A stretch of DNA of 53,238 nucleotides from Gammaproteobacteria bacterium (GTDB lineage Bacteria; Pseudomonadota; Gammaproteobacteria; Steroidobacterales; PWYM01): the NCBI GenBank assembly GCA_003567475.1, contig PWZL01000045.1, forward strand, positions 1 through 53,238, written 5' to 3'. Of the stretch, positions 19,557-27,820 are shown piece by piece. How positions within the stretch are numbered: position 1 is the stretch's first letter; each line of letters starts with the position of its first letter. The translations under genes were made by a program, and so were the position numbers. The notes beneath the pieces were generated by a model that saw only the letters and a program-made list of their open reading frames with translations, was not told where the DNA came from and made no database searches.

Positions 19557-20782
19557 TCGGGAACGAGGCCCAGTGTCCGCGCCGTGTGCCGGGCGATGAT
19601 GGCTTCTTCGTCGGTCGGCACGATCCGCAGTTTGACCGTGCTTTCGGCGCGCGAGAACACCGGTCGGTTGGAGCCGTTGGCCAGCGCATCGAGCTTGACG
19701 CCCAGCACGCCGAGGTGTTCAGCGATGGCCGCCCGGACAGGCTCGGCGCGCTCGCCCATGCCGCCGGAGAAGACGATGGCGTCGACGCCGCCCAGGGCCA
19801 CGGCCATCGCGGCCATCCCCTGGGCGACCCGGTAGCAGAACACTTCGACGGCTTCGCGGGCGGCGCCGGTGTCGGTGTCGAGCAGGATGCGCATGTCGGC
19901 GCTGGTGCCCGACAGCGCCAGCAACCCTGACTTTCGCCAGAGCAGCTCGGCCAGGTGCTCGGGGGAATGGCCACCCGAGCGCTGCAGCCAGAGCACCAGC
20001 CCCGGATCCAGCGCGCCACTGCGCGTGCCCATGGGCACGCCGTCCAGCGGCGTGACTCCCATGCTGGTGTCCACGCTCTGTCCGGTGTCGATGGCGCAGA
20101 GGCTCGCGCCATTGCCCAGGTGTGCGGCGATGATGCGGCGTTCGGTCGGGGCGATGCGCAGCATCTCGCCAGCGATGGCCTCATAGGACAGCCCGTGGAA
20201 CCCGAAGCGGCGCAGCGGCAGATCGGCGATCTCGGCCGGTACGGCGATGCGGTGCGCGCGCGGGGGCAGGGTGCGATGAAACGCGGTGTCGAAACAGGCG
20301 ACCTGTCCTGCGCTGGGCAGTTGGCGGTGGACGGCGTGAACCGCGGCCAGATCATTGGGCTGATGCAGCGGCGCCAGCGGGGCGAGCGACTCGAGCGTGC
20401 GCAACAGTGCCGGGGTGATCAGTGCCGGCGCGTCGTGGGTGCCGCCATGAACGACGCGGTGGCCGACGGCTCCGATGCCGGTACGAAAGCCTCGCTCGGC
20501 CAGCCAGTCGAAGATCTCGGCCAGCGCAGTGTCCTGATCGACCACATGCCGGCGCGTGGAGCCCGAGTACTTTGCCGCCCCCGCGGTGAGATGCAGCCGC
20601 GCTGAGCGCCGGGTCGCGGGCAGCTCGACGTGCAGCCCGAAGATCGGCTCTGGCAGCTCGCCCGTGGGGGTGTTCGGGTCGTCCTGCCGAATGGCGGCCG
20701 CGGCCGCCTCAGTGGCGGTGAACAGCCCGCAGCGCACGCTCGAGGAGCCGGCGTTGACGGTCAGCAGGTAGGGACGTTGCAT
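19547..20782 (-). CDS. ackA: Acetate kinase
   Basis: AckA converts acetyl phosphate plus ADP to acetate plus ATP, and the reverse. The 411-aa product carries the ASKHA signatures: LTVNAGSSSVRCGLF at the N-terminus, IGAVGHRVVHGG, AHLGNGASLCAID and IVFSGGMGERAEPVRAA. The start ATG at 20782 matches the family N-terminus; the open frame upstream is not coding in character. It is convergent with the short phosphorylase and shares 10 bp with it at the 3' ends. No phosphotransacetylase gene is visible, so acetyl phosphate here most simply comes from phosphoketolase. Confidence 0.96.
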   Translation of the reverse strand: MQRPYLLTVNAGSSSVRCGLFTATEAAAAAIRQDDPNTPTGELPEPIFGLHVELPATRRSARLHLTAGAAKYSGSTRRHVVDQDTALAEIFDWLAERGFRTGIGAVGHRVVHGGTHDAPALITPALLRTLESLAPLAPLHQPNDLAAVHAVHRQLPSAGQVACFDTAFHRTLPPRAHRIAVPAEIADLPLRRFGFHGLSYEAIAGEMLRIAPTERRIIAAHLGNGASLCAIDTGQSVDTSMGVTPLDGVPMGTRSGALDPGLVLWLQRSGGHSPEHLAELLWRKSGLLALSGTSADMRILLDTDTGAAREAVEVFCYRVAQGMAAMAVALGGVDAIVFSGGMGERAEPVRAAIAEHLGVLGVKLDALANGSNRPVFSRAESTVKLRIVPTDEEAIIARHTARTLGLVPDQA

Positions 20783-20976
20783 ACGCGCAGTCTGGCGGAT
20801 TGCCCTGCGCCGGTCGAGGGGGAAATCCGGCAGCGTGGCCTTGTAAGGATTCTCCGCAGAGGTCTCTCGGAGAGTGCGGGCTGGCGGTGACCCCCTGCCG
20901 GGAGCGATGATCGGACTGCGGTGCCTGCAGGGGTGCCGGCGTCCACAGCCCACAGTCCACAATGGAGGGTAACGCC
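20783..20976. other. Divergent intergenic region between ackA and the hsp20 remnant
   Basis: This 194-bp region holds the upstream sequences of ackA (minus) and the former hsp20 gene (plus). A good ribosome site GGAGGG (about 20964-20969) remains before the hsp20 ATG. I looked for a heat-shock (sigma-32) promoter and found only a poor -35-like CTTGTAA near 20840, without a matching CCCCAT box. Confidence 0.35.
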
Positions 20977-21191
20977 ATGAGCCTGATGCGTTGGGATCCT
21001 TTCCAGGATTCGGGAGATCTAAGGTCCACCGCGTCGAGAGCTTCTACGGCAGTTTCTCGCGGAGTTTCCGGTTACCGGACGATGTCGACGTCGAGGGGAT
21101 TGCCGCCGAGAGCAGAGACGGCGTGTTGAAAGTGCGTCTGCCGAAGAGCAAGGCGGCGGCGCCGCGCAGCGTCGAGATCAAGGTCGGATGA
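20977..21191 (+). pseudogene. Small heat-shock protein (Hsp20) remnant with internal deletion and frameshift
   Basis: The ATG at 20977, preceded by an intact GGAGGG site, begins MSLMRWDPFQD, the typical start of bacterial Hsp20 proteins. After about 12 codons similarity stops; that frame continues only to a TGA at 21127-21129. In another frame, from about 21021 to 21191, the C-terminal half of an Hsp20 follows: KVHRVESFYGSFSRSFRLPD, then DGVLKVRLPKSK and the end VEIKVG. A normal protein is about 145 aa, so roughly 75-80 residues, most of the alpha-crystallin domain, are missing and the two ends are out of frame. A TTG at 20991 could open the second frame but would give only a 66-aa fragment. 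Confidence 0.85.
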
Positions 21192-21249
21192 GTCACAGCG
21201 ACGGCCGAACCTCAGCCGTCGCCAGGCCGGCGCTGACCGGGCCGGGCAT

Positions 21250-22143
21250 TTGACCGACCCGGTCAGCGAGGCGTCCTTCGATACCCTGCGGCATCTGGCT
21301 GCCGCGGACGGGGTGGTGTTGGGCTACCGTCGCCGGCTGCCGACCGCGCCCTCGGCGCCCACGGCAGTGGTGCTGCTCCATGGCGCGGCCAGCAATGGCA
21401 CGCGCTGGTGGCATTTCGTGGATCACACGCGCCTGGCGAACCATCTGCTGCTGGCCCCCGATCTGCGTGGTCACGCCGACTCCGTATGGCGAGGGCCGGC
21501 CCGGATGGATCACTGGTGCGCTGATCTCGTCGCGCTGCTCGACCATGAACAGGTCGAGCGTGCGGTCATCGCCGGCCACTGCCTGGGCGCGAACCTCGCC
21601 GTGCACTTCGCCGCCCGGCACCCGGCGCGGTGTGCGGGCGTCGTGCTGATCGAGCCCATGCTCAGCGAGGCACTGACCGGGCGGATGGCCTGGTTGCGAC
21701 GTCTGGCGCCGCTGCTGCGCCTTGGGGCCTGGGTGATCGGGCGGGTCAATCGCCTGGGGGTGTTCCGCCGCCGGCTGCGTCGGGTCCATCTGCGTGAGCT
21801 CGACGCGCCTGTGCAGGCCGCCGAGACCCACGATCTGCTTGAGGTCCATGGCTCGCTGCGCCACGATGCCGGCGTGCTGCCGCTGGCCCAGCTGCTGGGC
21901 AACTTCGTCGAACTGCTCCGAGCGCTGCCGCTGGCCGAGCTGCAGGCCCCGGTGCTGGTCATTCAGGCCAGTGGCCGGCGCATGACCGATGCCGCGCTGA
22001 CCCGGCGCAGGCTCGAGTCCGCATGGGCTGACGCGCGTTTCGTCGAACTGCCCTCGGAACACTGGATCCCGACGACGCACCCGGACAGGCTCCGGGTGCT
22101 GATCGACGACTGGGTGGCCGGTCTCGAGGACCGCGCCGACTGA
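21250..22143 (+). CDS. Alpha/beta hydrolase with cysteine nucleophile motif
   Basis: A 297-aa alpha/beta-hydrolase fold protein. The oxyanion region is VVLLHGAASNGTRW, the beta6 region LLAPDLRGHADS, and the nucleophile elbow is AGHCLGAN, with Cys where most relatives have Ser. The likely catalytic His is in LPSEHWIPTTHPD near the C-terminus. Dienelactone hydrolase is the known precedent for a Cys nucleophile in this fold. The start is a TTG at 21250: an in-frame stop lies at 21235 and no other start codon precedes the conserved region. The ribosome site is poor. The gene converges with the universal stress protein gene, 4 bp between stops. The substrate is unknown. Confidence 0.82.
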   Translation: MTDPVSEASFDTLRHLAAADGVVLGYRRRLPTAPSAPTAVVLLHGAASNGTRWWHFVDHTRLANHLLLAPDLRGHADSVWRGPARMDHWCADLVALLDHEQVERAVIAGHCLGANLAVHFAARHPARCAGVVLIEPMLSEALTGRMAWLRRLAPLLRLGAWVIGRVNRLGVFRRRLRRVHLRELDAPVQAAETHDLLEVHGSLRHDAGVLPLAQLLGNFVELLRALPLAELQAPVLVIQASGRRMTDAALTRRRLESAWADARFVELPSEHWIPTTHPDRLRVLIDDWVAGLEDRAD

Positions 22144-22147
22144 CCTC

Positions 22148-22966
22148 TCAGGTCTGCGGCGGCAGCTTGGCGAAGCCCGGGCGCACGATGGCGAGCACGT
22201 CGCCCGGCACAGCATTGAGGATGCGTTCGGCCGTGTTGCCGACCACCATGCCTTTCACGCCGGGGCGGATCACCGCGCCCATGATCAGCAGGGGATTGCC
22301 CAGTCGCTCGCAGGTCTCGGTAATCATGTCCTCGGCGGCCCCCTCGCCGACATGGGCCTGATTGCGCGCAATACCGAATGTCTTCGCGAGATCCGGCGGA
22401 TGCACGAACTCCATGCGGTTCGGGAAGGCGTTGACCACGTGCATCTCTGCCCCCAGCTGCTCGACCAGTTCCCGGGCGTAGCGCGTCACCGTTTCGCGCA
22501 GTTCGCGGCGCTCCGGGTCATCGGCGTTGACGTTGACCGCCACCAGGATTTTCTCTGGTCCCCGCTCGGCCAGGGTACTGTCGGTCTTAGAGAACAGGAT
22601 GGGGCAGCGGGCCGATTTCAGCAGCAGGTGATCGGAGTTTCGCAGCAGCCAGCGGCGGACCGCGGGACGGCGATAGGTGCTCTTGGTGATGAGGTCGGCG
22701 CCGCTGCGCTCGGCAGCGGTGGCAATCGCCTGGCGCCAGTCGGTGTTGTGCTCGATCTGCGTCTCGAGGGTCAGGCCCTGCTCGCGGAACGGAGCGAGCT
22801 GCGTCTCGAGCCAGCCCTCGGGGTCAGCCATGTCCTCGTCTTTCGGGACCACCAGATAGGCGGTGATGGCTGCACCCTGGGCCCGGGCCACGAATGCCGC
22901 GCGGGCCAGCGCATGCTGGGTCTCGGCCGTGGGGTCCATGACGCAGAAAATGTTCTTGATCTTCAT
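22148..22966 (-). CDS. Tandem universal stress protein (UspE-like)
   Basis: A 272-aa cytosolic protein with two UspA domains (about residues 1-140 and 150-270). Each begins with a buried beta-strand (IKNIFCVMDP; KILVAVNVNAD) and ends in the family pattern (LLLKSARCPILF; ILNAVPGDVLAIVRP). The second repeat contains GNTAERILN, corresponding to the ATP-binding G-x9-G(S/T) region. Length and layout match E. coli UspE. GGAG with 6-nt spacing supports the ATG at 22966. Its neighbour upstream on the same strand is the CBS-domain protease. A role in stress survival is inferred from the family; no specific ligand is evident. Confidence 0.9.
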   Translation of the reverse strand: MKIKNIFCVMDPTAETQHALARAAFVARAQGAAITAYLVVPKDEDMADPEGWLETQLAPFREQGLTLETQIEHNTDWRQAIATAAERSGADLITKSTYRRPAVRRWLLRNSDHLLLKSARCPILFSKTDSTLAERGPEKILVAVNVNADDPERRELRETVTRYARELVEQLGAEMHVVNAFPNRMEFVHPPDLAKTFGIARNQAHVGEGAAEDMITETCERLGNPLLIMGAVIRPGVKGMVVGNTAERILNAVPGDVLAIVRPGFAKLPPQT

Positions 22967-23044
22967 TTATCGCTCCGTAAGCCAACTGCGCTCAGCATAC
23001 GACGGGTGTCAAGCCGGTGAAAATGCGGAATTGCCGCAGCCGGC

Positions 23045-24256
23045 TCAAGGGTCAGCCGGAGGGGAGCGTCCCTCGTCGCCCAGAAGCGCGAGCCAGCGCA
23101 CGATATCCTCGCGACGCACCAGGCCGAGCACCTGGTCCCTGGCCAGTACCGGCACCTGGTTCAGGTTACGTTGACCCAGCAGCGACAGCACCTCGAAGGC
23201 ATCGTCCTCGGGCGCGACACTCACCAGCCGCTCGGCCGGGGTCATGATCTGGCCCACTGGCGTTTCAGGCCAGCGCTCGCTCGACAGCGCCCGCACGTCA
23301 CGCAAGGTCACCAGCCCGGCCAGGCGGCCGGCGTCGGTGACCGGATAGGCGCGCTGTTCCCGGTGCATCAGGTGCTGTGTCACCAGCCGCTCGACCGGCA
23401 GGGACGCCTCGACACTCTCCAGCCCCGTGCACATCAATCGTGACACCGGCACCGATTCCAGGGCGTCACGGGTAACCAGCTGTCGATAACTGACCAGCGC
23501 AGCGTTGTTGAGGAACCAGCCGATGAACATCAGCCACAACCCGCCGACCAGGCCTGCGCCGAACACCGGGACCTGCACGCCGACCGCCATCGCCACACCA
23601 AGCCCGATCAGCGTCCAGGCGAAGGCCTGACCGCCCAGCGAGGCCCAGCGGGTGGCGCGGCGCATGTCACCGGTCATACCCCACAGCAGCGCGCGCAGCA
23701 CCCGTCCGCCGTCCAGCGGGAAGCCGGGCACCATGTTGAAGATCGCGAGGATGATGTTGATCTGCCCGAGCCAGAGCAGCACGGAGGGCACCAGGCCGAG
23801 TTCGGCGAGCAGCGCCTCGGGGGCCTCCGGGTCGAACTCCACGGGCCCGATCAGCACGCCGGCCAGCAGCAGACAGGTGGCGCCGATCACCAGGCTCGCC
23901 AGGGGCCCGGCGATCGCCATCCAGAACTCGTCGCGCCAGCGCTGCGGTTCGTTGTCCATGTGCGCCATGCCGCCGAACACGAACAGCGTGATCTGGCGGA
24001 TGGTGATGCCACGGCGCCGCCCGACCAGTGCGTGGGCGAACTCGTGGGCGAGGACCGAGAGCAGGAACAGCGTGGCCGCGCCGAGCCCTGCGACCCAGGC
24101 GGTGATGGCCGACCACTCCGGATGCCAGGCGGGGAACAGCCCGATGGCCAGCGCCACGGTGATCAGCGTGAAGATGATCAGCAGCGACCAGTCGAGTTCT
24201 ACCGCGATTCCGGCGATGTGGCCCACCCGCAGACGGTGGCCGGTGCGTTGCTGCAT
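23045..24256 (-). CDS. Site-2 protease family (M50) zinc metalloprotease with two CBS domains
   Basis: A 403-aa inner-membrane protease. The zinc site is HEFAH at residues 71-75 and the third ligand Asp182 lies in GFPLDGGRVLRAL. About six hydrophobic helices occupy residues 20-250. The C-terminus (about 275-395) is a tandem CBS pair (for example MTPAERLVSVAPEDDAFEVL), which in this subfamily is thought to sense adenine nucleotides. AAGGAG 6 nt before the ATG supports the start. These proteins cut substrates within the membrane; no anti-sigma factor or other candidate substrate is encoded next to it. It lies 78 bp upstream of the UspE-like gene on the same strand, consistent with a stress role. 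Confidence 0.92.
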   Translation of the reverse strand: MQQRTGHRLRVGHIAGIAVELDWSLLIIFTLITVALAIGLFPAWHPEWSAITAWVAGLGAATLFLLSVLAHEFAHALVGRRRGITIRQITLFVFGGMAHMDNEPQRWRDEFWMAIAGPLASLVIGATCLLLAGVLIGPVEFDPEAPEALLAELGLVPSVLLWLGQINIILAIFNMVPGFPLDGGRVLRALLWGMTGDMRRATRWASLGGQAFAWTLIGLGVAMAVGVQVPVFGAGLVGGLWLMFIGWFLNNAALVSYRQLVTRDALESVPVSRLMCTGLESVEASLPVERLVTQHLMHREQRAYPVTDAGRLAGLVTLRDVRALSSERWPETPVGQIMTPAERLVSVAPEDDAFEVLSLLGQRNLNQVPVLARDQVLGLVRREDIVRWLALLGDEGRSPPADP

Positions 24257-24374
24257 CTGCTGCTCCTTGGCGCCGGGCGGCGTTGCGCGCCTGTGGTCAT
24301 TTCAACACCCGCCCCCGGGCTCAGCAAGCGCGCGCTGATCACGTAGACTCCCCGGACGAATGCAGGGAGTGCGG

Positions 24375-25115
24375 ATGTTCGAACTCAAGGCCGTCAGCAA
24401 GTCGTTCGCCGGGACACCGGCTCTCTCGGGGGTCGATCTCACCCTGTCCGCGGGGACGACCACTGCGCTGATCGGGCCTTCAGGCTGTGGCAAGTCGACG
24501 CTGCTGCGACTGCTGATCGGCCTGCTGCAGCCCTCGTCGGGTGAGGTGCGGTTCGACGGCCAGCCGCTGACGCCGCGGAGTCTGGCGGCCGCGCGCCAGC
24601 GCATCGGCTACGTGATCCAGGACGGCGGGCTGTTCCCCCACCTGAGCGCGCGGGACAACGTCGCGCTGATGGCGCGGCATCTCGGTTGGCCGGTCGAGCG
24701 GATCGACGCCCGGCTCGAGACGCTGCGCGCGTTGACGCATTTTCCTGCGAGCGGCCTGGATCGCTATCCAGCCGAGCTTTCCGGCGGACAGAATCAGCGC
24801 GTCGCCCTGATGCGCGCCCTGATGCTTGACCCGGAGGCGCTGCTGCTGGATGAGCCGCTGGGTGCACTCGACCCGATGATCCGCCACGAACTCCAGGTGG
24901 AGCTTGCGGAGATCTTCGCCCGCCTGGGCAAGACCGTGGTGCTGGTGACCCACGACTTGGCCGAGGCGGCCTTCCTGGGGCAGACCCTGGTACTGATGCG
25001 CGCGGGGCGTATCGTCCAGCAGGGCAGTGTCGAGGCGCTGCAGAGGTATCCGGCGGAGGCCTTTGTCGAGCACTTCCTGCGCGCCCAGCGGGGGCTTGTG
25101 GGCGCGTGGGGGTGA
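24375..25115 (+). CDS. Osmoprotectant (betaine/choline) ABC transporter ATP-binding protein
   Basis: A 246-aa ABC ATPase of the ProV/OpuCA/OsmV group. It has Walker A GPSGCGKST, signature LSGGQNQR, Walker B ALLLDEPLGALDP and the switch His in LVTHDLAEA. There is no C-terminal CBS pair, unlike classical OpuA/OpuC ATPases. The ATG at 24375 is preferred over 24360 because AGGGAG at 24364-24369 is 5 nt upstream of it. The stop overlaps the start of the next gene (GTGA), so the two are translated together and form the transporter. The osmoprotectant role comes mainly from the binding domain of the neighbour. Confidence 0.93.
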   Translation: MFELKAVSKSFAGTPALSGVDLTLSAGTTTALIGPSGCGKSTLLRLLIGLLQPSSGEVRFDGQPLTPRSLAAARQRIGYVIQDGGLFPHLSARDNVALMARHLGWPVERIDARLETLRALTHFPASGLDRYPAELSGGQNQRVALMRALMLDPEALLLDEPLGALDPMIRHELQVELAEIFARLGKTVVLVTHDLAEAAFLGQTLVLMRAGRIVQQGSVEALQRYPAEAFVEHFLRAQRGLVGAWG

Positions 25116-26644
25116 GCGCGGTGCGGCATCTGAGCGCGCTGATCGTGGCGACGGCCCTGCTGCTTGCCGTGCTGGCCGGCGGCTGCAGCGGCAGCCGCGA
25201 GGCCCCGCGGGTGGTCATCGCCAGCAAGAGCTTCACCGAGAGCGTGATTCTCGGCGAGCTGCTCGCGCAGCTGGCAGCCACCGAGGGCGTGGCCCCCCGG
25301 CACCGTGCCGGCCTGGGCGGGACGCAGCTGGTGTTCAACGCGCTGGTGGCGGGCGATGTGGATGCCTATGTCGAGTACACCGGCACACTACGCTACCAGG
25401 TGTTTGCGGGCCTCGATGAGGCGGTGGAAGCGGACCTCGCGGGCCTGCTGGCGGCGCGCGGGATCGGCATCGCCGGCGAGCTCGGCTTTGGCAACCACTA
25501 CGCGCTGGGCATGCCTGAGGCGCGTGCCGAGGCGCTGGGGATCCGACGCATCTCCGACCTGGTCGACCATCCGGCGCTGGTCTTTCGTTTCAGCAACGAG
25601 TTCATGGGCCGGGCGGATGGCTGGACGGCGCTGCGCGAGCGTTACGCCCTGCCGCAGACCGACGTCCGGGGTGTCGAGCACGATATCGCCTATCGCGCGG
25701 TCGCCTCGGGCCTTGCGGATCTCACGGACGTCTACACCACCGATGCCGAGATCGCGCACTACCGTCTGCGCGCCCTGGACGACGATCGCGGGCATTTTCC
25801 CCGCTATGACGCGGTCCTGCTGTATCGCCTCGAGCTTGCCGAGCGGGCGCCGGCGGCGCTGACGGCCCTGCGGCAGGTCCTCGGCCGGCTGGACGAGACG
25901 CAGATGACCGCCATGAACGCCGCGGTGAAGCTCGAGGGACGCGCCGAGGCGGAAGTGGCGGCGGCGTTCCTCCGCGAGGGTCTGGGGCTGAGCCCTGGCC
26001 CCGTGCACGTCGAGGGTCGCACGTCACGGGTGCTGGCCCGCACGGCCGAGCACCTGTTCCTGGTGGGCGTGTCGCTTGGCGTGGCCGTGCTGGTTGCCGT
26101 GCCGCTCGGCATTTTTGCGGCGCGACGCCCGCGGCTCGGCCAGGCGGTGCTCGGCGTGGTCGGGGTCGGCCAGACCATCCCCGCGCTGGCATTGCTGGTG
26201 ATCATGGTGCCAGTGTTCGGGATCGGTCCGATGCCGGCGCTGGTGGCGCTGTTCGTCTACAGCCTGCTGCCGATCGTGCGCAACACCCACGCCGGCCTGA
26301 CCGGTATCCAGTCCTCGCTGCTCGAGTCGGCCGATGCGCTCGGTCTGCCGCGGAGTGCACGGCTGTGGCGTATCGAGCTGCCGTTGGCGGCGCCGACCGT
26401 GCTGGCCGGCATCAAGACCGCCGCGGTGATCAACGTGGGTGGCGCCACGCTGGGTGCGCTGGTCGGGGCCGGCGGCTACGGCCAGCCGATCCTCACCGGG
26501 ATCCGCCTGGATGACACGGCATTGATTCTGGAAGGGGCGATCCCGGCGGCGCTGCTCGCACTGCTGGTCCAGGGGCTGTTCGAACGCGGTGAGCGTGCGC
26601 TGCTGCCCGGCCCCCGCTTTCGGCGGGCAGCACGGCTGCGGTAG
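25112..26644 (+). CDS. Osmoprotectant ABC transporter: substrate-binding protein fused to permease
   Basis: A 510-aa fusion. Residues 1-25 form a signal or membrane anchor with a lipobox-like Cys25 (AVLAGGC). About 30-290 is an OpuCC/OsmF-type periplasmic binding domain starting VVIASKSFTESVILGEL. About 305-500 is a binding-protein-dependent permease of five to six helices, with the cytoplasmic-loop motif ESADALGLPRSARLWRIELP contacting the ATPase. The order is binding domain first, then permease; better known fusions such as OpuABC have the permease first. Several GTGs are possible; 25112 gives a GTGA overlap with the ATPase gene. Quaternary-amine uptake in osmotic stress is the likely job; the exact solute is unknown. 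Confidence 0.88.
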   Translation: MSAVRHLSALIVATALLLAVLAGGCSGSREAPRVVIASKSFTESVILGELLAQLAATEGVAPRHRAGLGGTQLVFNALVAGDVDAYVEYTGTLRYQVFAGLDEAVEADLAGLLAARGIGIAGELGFGNHYALGMPEARAEALGIRRISDLVDHPALVFRFSNEFMGRADGWTALRERYALPQTDVRGVEHDIAYRAVASGLADLTDVYTTDAEIAHYRLRALDDDRGHFPRYDAVLLYRLELAERAPAALTALRQVLGRLDETQMTAMNAAVKLEGRAEAEVAAAFLREGLGLSPGPVHVEGRTSRVLARTAEHLFLVGVSLGVAVLVAVPLGIFAARRPRLGQAVLGVVGVGQTIPALALLVIMVPVFGIGPMPALVALFVYSLLPIVRNTHAGLTGIQSSLLESADALGLPRSARLWRIELPLAAPTVLAGIKTAAVINVGGATLGALVGAGGYGQPILTGIRLDDTALILEGAIPAALLALLVQGLFERGERALLPGPRFRRAARLR

Positions 26645-26678
26645 AGTGCGGGCGCTACGACGCCGTCCAGGAGCCGCC

Positions 26679-27758
26679 ATGGCGATGACCGATAACCTGC
26701 AACGCCTCGCGGCCGGCGCGATACTGGCGCTGGCGATCGGCTATATCCTGCATATCGGTCGCGGCATCCTGGTCCCGCTGGTGCTGGGGCTGTTCATCGC
26801 CTACGTGTTCTGGACCGTCGTCGCCTGGGTGCGCAATGCGCCGGTGATCGGGCGGCATCTGCCCGACTGGCTGGCGCACGTCGGCGCGCTGGTGCTGATC
26901 ACTTTGGTGATCTGGGGGCTGGTGCTGATGGTCACCCAGAACATCGCCATGGTCGAGCGTCAGTTGCCGACCTATCGCGCGAACCTGCAAGTGCTGCTCG
27001 AGCAGATCGCGGAGCTGCTGCGGCTGGAGGATGTCCCGACGTTCTCACAACTGGGCGACGAGATCGTTGCCCGGGTGGACATGGGGCGGCTGCTCGGCGG
27101 CGCCGTCGGGGTGGTGTCTGCGTTGATCGGCAATCTCGTCGTGGTGTTCGTCTACACGGCGTTCATCATGATCGAGCGCCTGGCGCTCGTGACCAAGCTG
27201 GAACGCCTGACCGGCAGTGCCGAGGGTGGCCGACGCATGGCCAAGGCGCTGGGCGAGATCAGTGGGCGGATCGGCCGCTATCTCTCCCTCAAGGCGTTCG
27301 TTTCGGCGCTCGTAGGGGCAGGCAGCTGGGTGATCATGCGCCTGATCGGCATCGACTACGCCGAGTTCTGGGCGGTTCTGATCTTCGTGTTCAACTTCGT
27401 GCCCTACGTCGGCAGTTTCTTCGCGGTGCTGCTGCCGGTGATTTTGACGCTGGTGCAGTTCGGCGCTATCGGACCGTTCCTGATTGCGCTGGTGAGCCTG
27501 ACCGGGGTGCAGCTGGTGGTCGGCAATTTCCTGGAGCCGCGGCTGATGGGCCGCTCGCTGAATCTGAGCCCCATCGTCATCCTGCTCGCGCTGGCGGCAT
27601 GGTCATCGCTCTGGGGGGTCGTCGGGGCATTTCTCTGTGTGCCGATCACGGTGATCATGCTGATCGTGTTTTCCGAGTTCCAGACCACCCGGCCGCTCGC
27701 CATCCTGCTGAGCCAGGACGGCAGGATCGATCCGGAGGAGCAGGGCTCGGGCGTCTGA
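26679..27758 (+). CDS. AI-2E family transporter (PerM/YdiK-like membrane protein)
   Basis: A 359-aa integral membrane protein with about seven to eight hydrophobic segments: two or three at the N-terminus (residues 10-90), then a soluble stretch with amphipathic helices (about 90-190) and a C-terminal cluster. It contains the family stretch FVFNFVPYVGSFFAVLLPV. The family (UPF0118) includes exporters of AI-2 and sodium/proton antiporters, so the substrate cannot be named. The ATG at 26679 is preceded by AGGAG with suitable spacing, 34 bp after the transporter fusion gene, and may belong to the same transcript. Confidence 0.9.
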   Translation: MAMTDNLQRLAAGAILALAIGYILHIGRGILVPLVLGLFIAYVFWTVVAWVRNAPVIGRHLPDWLAHVGALVLITLVIWGLVLMVTQNIAMVERQLPTYRANLQVLLEQIAELLRLEDVPTFSQLGDEIVARVDMGRLLGGAVGVVSALIGNLVVVFVYTAFIMIERLALVTKLERLTGSAEGGRRMAKALGEISGRIGRYLSLKAFVSALVGAGSWVIMRLIGIDYAEFWAVLIFVFNFVPYVGSFFAVLLPVILTLVQFGAIGPFLIALVSLTGVQLVVGNFLEPRLMGRSLNLSPIVILLALAAWSSLWGVVGAFLCVPITVIMLIVFSEFQTTRPLAILLSQDGRIDPEEQGSGV

Positions 27759-27820
27759 CGGTGGTCACAGGACTGCAACATATCTGCCGTATAAAGATCG
27801 GTTGGCCTGAACGCTGAAGG

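Noticed and set aside
20838-20900. Heat-shock (sigma-32) promoter before the hsp20 remnant
   Set aside because: Only a partial -35-like sequence was found and no CCCCAT-like -10 at proper spacing.
27790-27795. TATAAA as a -10 element before the TctC-TctB gene
   Set aside because: No acceptable -35 sequence at 16-18 nt spacing was found, so it is not annotated as a promoter.
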